Assembly (NCBI GenBank): GCA_964465735.1
Contig: CAYXKT010000023.1
Span: 1-26,413, forward strand
DNA from: Erginobacter sp964465735
GTDB taxonomy: Bacteria; Auribacterota; Erginobacteria; Erginobacterales; Erginobacteraceae
Length of the DNA stretch: 26,413 nt
Direction of reading: 5' to 3'
A model generated the notes under the pieces. That model had not been told where the DNA came from. It saw only the letters and a list, made by a program, of their open reading frames with translations, and did not search any database. The translations under genes and the position numbers were made by a program. This document shows, piece after piece, positions 24,043 to 26,413 of the stretch. Positions within the stretch are counted from its first letter, which is position 1; each line of letters starts with the position of its first letter.

Positions 24043-24827
24043 TGCCCGAGCTGCCCGATGTCGAAGTTTACCGGCGCTACCTGGACGCGACCGCCCGGGG
24101 AAAGAAGATCACCGGGGTCGAGATCCGGACGGCAAAAATCCTTTCCGGCGGGAGCGGGAAGAAATTCTGCGACCGGCTGACCGGACGGACTCTGGGGGCC
24201 ACCCGCCGCCGGGGAAAATATCTCTTCGCCCGGCTGGAAGGCGACGGCTGGCTGGTCGAGCATTTCGGGATGACCGGAGAGCTGAAGTACTTCCGGGATC
24301 CCGCCTACGAGCCGGACCATACCCGGATGCTGCTGCTCCTCGACAACGGCTACCGCCTGGCTTACGTCAACGTCCGGCTGCTGGGAAAGATCGCCCGGGC
24401 AGAAACGATCGAGGAGTTCGCCGGCGAACATAATCTCGGCCCCGACGCCCTCGAGATCGGGAGGGAGGAATTCGCCGGCATTCTCGAGAAGAAGCGGGGG
24501 AGTTTGAAGTCCGCCCTGATGAACCAGAAGGACCTCTCCGGGATCGGCAACATCTACTCCGACGAGATCCTCTTCCAGGCCGGTCTCCACCCTCAAAGCG
24601 AACCCCGCGAGCTCGACCGGGAGACGGTCAACCGGCTCCACCGGACGATGCGGCGGGTTTTGAAGACCGCGATTAGGAATAAAGCCGACCCGAAATTTTT
24701 TCCCGCCGGCTACCTGACCGGGAAGCGGGAAGAAGGAGGGGACTGTCCCCGGTGCGGAGGGAAGATCGAGCGGCTGAAAATCTCCGGCCGCTCCGCTTAC
24801 TACTGCCCCCGCTGTCAGAAGAAATAA
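24042..24827 (+). CDS. mutM: Formamidopyrimidine-DNA glycosylase (Fpg/Nei family)
   Basis: A 261-residue DNA glycosylase/AP lyase that removes oxidised bases. It starts MPELPDVE, giving the catalytic Pro2 and Glu3 after Met removal. Lys59 in RRRGKYLF corresponds to the beta-hairpin lysine. GNIYSDEILFQAG (about 169-181) is the helix-two-turn-helix DNA-binding motif. The C-terminal zinc finger uses Cys235, Cys238, Cys255 and Cys258, with an Arg at 250 in SGRSAYYC. Two features differ from textbook Fpg: NVRLLGKI replaces the usual DPRRFG-like loop, and NKADPKFFPAGYL replaces the typical GGSSIRDY-like lesion-recognition loop. Substrate choice may therefore differ. It overlaps the previous stop by one base. 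Confidence 0.92.
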   Translation: MPELPDVEVYRRYLDATARGKKITGVEIRTAKILSGGSGKKFCDRLTGRTLGATRRRGKYLFARLEGDGWLVEHFGMTGELKYFRDPAYEPDHTRMLLLLDNGYRLAYVNVRLLGKIARAETIEEFAGEHNLGPDALEIGREEFAGILEKKRGSLKSALMNQKDLSGIGNIYSDEILFQAGLHPQSEPRELDRETVNRLHRTMRRVLKTAIRNKADPKFFPAGYLTGKREEGGDCPRCGGKIERLKISGRSAYYCPRCQKK

Positions 24828-24878
24828 TCGGAGGAGGAGGGTTTGTCAACTGATGAATCGCGACAACCAGGAGGAAAT

Positions 24879-26045
24879 ATGGAAATGATGTTACTGACCA
24901 GGGAAGAGCTGAAACAACTTATCGCCGACAGCAGCGACCCCGCTGTCTCCATCTATCTGCCGACGGCTCGGGCCGGGCGGGAGCGGCAGCAAAACCCCGT
25001 CCGGCTGAAGAATCTCCTCTTCAGGGCCGGGCGCTACCTGGAAGAAACCGGGATGAAGACCGCGGAGATCGAAAATTTTCTCCGGCCGGTCCGGGAGCTC
25101 CCGGATCGAGAGTCTTTATGGGAGCATCCAGCCGACGGCCTGGCCGTCTTCCTCTCCGGAAAGACCCTGCGCTATTATCGCCTCCCGGTCGATCTCCCCG
25201 AACTGGTGACTGTCTCTACCCGGTTCCACGTCGCTCCGCTGCTGAAGCTGCTCTCCGGCAACGGCCGCTTCTTTCTCCTGGCCTTCAGCAAGCACCGGGT
25301 GCGGCTGCTGGAAGGGACCCGTTACAGCGTCCGGGAGATCAAGCTCCCCGGCTTGCCCGCCAGTCTGGAGGAATTCCTCAATCTTGACTCCCCCCAGAAG
25401 AGCCTGCAGTTTCATACCGGTACCCCCGGCGGCCACGGCCGGCGGGCGGCGGTATTTCACGGCCAGGGAGCGGGAGAACAGGACGAAAAAGAGTTGCTGA
25501 AAGAAATCTTTCACCGGATCGACGCCGAGGTCAACCGGCAAGTCGGGGGTTCCCAAGAACCGTTGCTACTGGCGGCAGACGATCAGTACCTCTCTCTTTA
25601 CCGGGAGGCCTGTTCCTATCCCCACCTGCTCGACAGCGATTTCTCCACCAACCCCGACCGGCTCGACGAACAGGAACTCCACGACCGGACCTGGCCGATC
25701 GTTCGGCCTTACTTTCTGGAAACCCGGCGGCAGGACGAGGCAAAATACCATCAGCTCTCGGAAAAAAATCTGGCCGGGTCGGATCTGAAGACGGTGCTCG
25801 TCGCCGCCGGTCACGGCCGGGTGGAAGCGCTCTTCGCGGTGACGGGCGGACATTGCTGGGGCAGGTTTGACCCCGAATCCGGGGAGACGGAGTTCTTCGA
25901 GCGGGAGGAGGCGAATTCTGAGGATCTGATCGACTTGGCCGCTGTCCAAACCATCCTCACCGGCGGCCGGGTCCACGCGGTCGAGAGCGGGGAAATGCCG
26001 GCGGACTCCCCCCTGGCCGCCATCTTCCGCTACCCGGTCGAGTAA
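24879..26045 (+). CDS. Bacterial archaeo-eukaryotic release factor-like (baeRF) protein
   Basis: A 388-residue protein resembling the baeRF7/baeRF3 group, bacterial relatives of the archaeal-eukaryotic release factor eRF1/Pelota fold. The N-terminal DPAVSIYLPTARAGRERQQN (about 20-40) and LKNLLFRAGRYL are typical. They are followed by DGLAVFLSGKTLRYYRLP (about 88-105), FFLLAFSKHRVRLLEG (about 128-144), LLLAADDQYLSLYREA (about 228-244) and VLVAAGHGRVEALFAVTGG (about 306-325). Members may act at the ribosome in termination or rescue, or in stress; this is not shown for this family. ATG at 24879 is chosen for AGGAGG 4 bases away. A TTG at 24843 with its own GGAGGAGG is a rival start adding 12 residues. 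It follows the glycosylase gene by 51 bases. Confidence 0.78.
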   Translation: MEMMLLTREELKQLIADSSDPAVSIYLPTARAGRERQQNPVRLKNLLFRAGRYLEETGMKTAEIENFLRPVRELPDRESLWEHPADGLAVFLSGKTLRYYRLPVDLPELVTVSTRFHVAPLLKLLSGNGRFFLLAFSKHRVRLLEGTRYSVREIKLPGLPASLEEFLNLDSPQKSLQFHTGTPGGHGRRAAVFHGQGAGEQDEKELLKEIFHRIDAEVNRQVGGSQEPLLLAADDQYLSLYREACSYPHLLDSDFSTNPDRLDEQELHDRTWPIVRPYFLETRRQDEAKYHQLSEKNLAGSDLKTVLVAAGHGRVEALFAVTGGHCWGRFDPESGETEFFEREEANSEDLIDLAAVQTILTGGRVHAVESGEMPADSPLAAIFRYPVE

Positions 26046-26075
26046 AACAAAAGCCCCGAACCGAATTGATAAGAT

Positions 26076-26362
26076 CGATTAATTATGTGCCGCCCCCTGT
26101 GGGGGGGCGACAATGTTTGTCCATAACTCCATACCACGGAGTTCCGTCTGAAGCCGGATCTTCGACACGCCCTGGCTAAGAATGTATCGCCCGCTGCGCG
26201 GGCTGCTGCTCTCAAGAGATATGGGGACCCTGGTTAAGTAGTGTTTGAACGAAAACCTCAAAACACATAGAATTTGTCATTCCTTTCGCAATGACCTGGT
26301 TTCTGGGGTTTTCGTTTAGATACTAAACATCCCCCGTAGGGGGAGGCACGACGATTAATTAT
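26076..26362. mobile_element. MITE-like non-coding element with an 11 bp flanking direct repeat
   Basis: A perfect direct repeat CGATTAATTAT occurs at 26076-26086 and 26352-26362, enclosing 265 bases with no gene. The enclosed segment has related inverted ends: GTGCCGCCCCCTGTGGGGG from 26087, and, on the opposite strand of the right end, GTGCCTCCCCCTACGGGGG, with most positions matching. Inside are hairpins ACGGA/TCCGT (26136-26147), GCCCGC/GCGGGC (26189-26203), AACGAAAACC/GGTTTTCGTT (26248-26316) and, nested within it, GTCATT/AATGAC (26276-26295). This fits a small non-autonomous element with terminal inverted repeats and a target duplication. The direct repeat is partly palindromic, so chance cannot be excluded from one copy. 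Confidence 0.5.
26091..26109 (+). terminator. GC-rich hairpin after the repair operon
   Basis: CGCCCCC and GGGGGCG form a seven-pair stem around a TGTGG loop, 46 bases after the last stop of the repair cluster. There is no T-run, so it would act as a weak or factor-dependent terminator at best. It also forms the left end of the MITE-like element. Confidence 0.3.
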
Positions 26363-26413
26363 CTTCAACCTAAATTGAGCGATTCTATGCGGCGAACTGC
26401 ACCAATCTTTTGC
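26363..26413. other. Right-edge non-coding sequence
   Basis: These last 51 bases lie outside the direct repeat and show no gene, repeat or signal that I can support. Confidence 0.4.

Noticed and set aside
1..26413. CRISPR arrays, tRNA or rRNA genes
   Set aside because: No regularly spaced repeats and no cloverleaf or rRNA-like sequence were found in any gap.

Overview
The window is a GC-rich, gene-dense bacterial segment, apparently chromosomal. It carries anaerobe/thermophile-type genes: an N-type rotary ATPase, a TreT-like trehalose synthase and a PHP-containing PolX. No rRNA, tRNA or other phylogenetic marker is visible, so I do not assign a phylum. Intact genes use ATG with AGGAGG-like ribosome sites and end in standard stops.

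Region 1 (1-3091, minus strand) is a decaying operon: a pncA-type nicotinamidase pseudogene, one intact gene of unknown function, an hsp20 pseudogene, and a lon protease pseudogene that runs off the left edge. Two of the broken genes have ATA exactly where an ATG start is expected. Most in-frame stops sit where the families usually carry Gln or Trp, which fits transitions.

Region 2 (3222-7317, minus strand) is a compact, overlapping operon: a small Sm-like protein, a phospholipase D-VTT membrane fusion, an endonuclease/exonuclease/phosphatase-family hydrolase, a cysteine-cluster protein and a small membrane protein. It looks like a membrane lipid module of unknown purpose.

Region 3 (7735-15446, plus strand) encodes an N-ATPase in its characteristic gene order, beta-epsilon-Q-R-a-c-b-alpha-gamma, with no separate delta gene. 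A small multi-pass membrane protein precedes the beta gene at a near-contiguous junction. A decayed GxxExxY-family gene sits between the a and c subunit genes, an unusual interruption of an otherwise tight operon.

Region 4 (15715-19495, plus strand) holds a two-domain PRC-barrel protein, a TreT-type trehalose synthase, glyceraldehyde-3-phosphate dehydrogenase and a DUF72 protein.

Region 5 (19599-26045, plus strand) packs DNA polymerase X, NAD-dependent DNA ligase, a phosphoribosyltransferase, a formamidopyrimidine-DNA glycosylase and a baeRF-like protein into one run. Together these encode a nearly complete base excision repair pathway.

Region 6 (26046-26413) is non-coding. It contains a roughly 265 bp hairpin-rich segment with matching ends, bounded by a perfect 11 bp direct repeat, which looks like a small non-autonomous mobile element.
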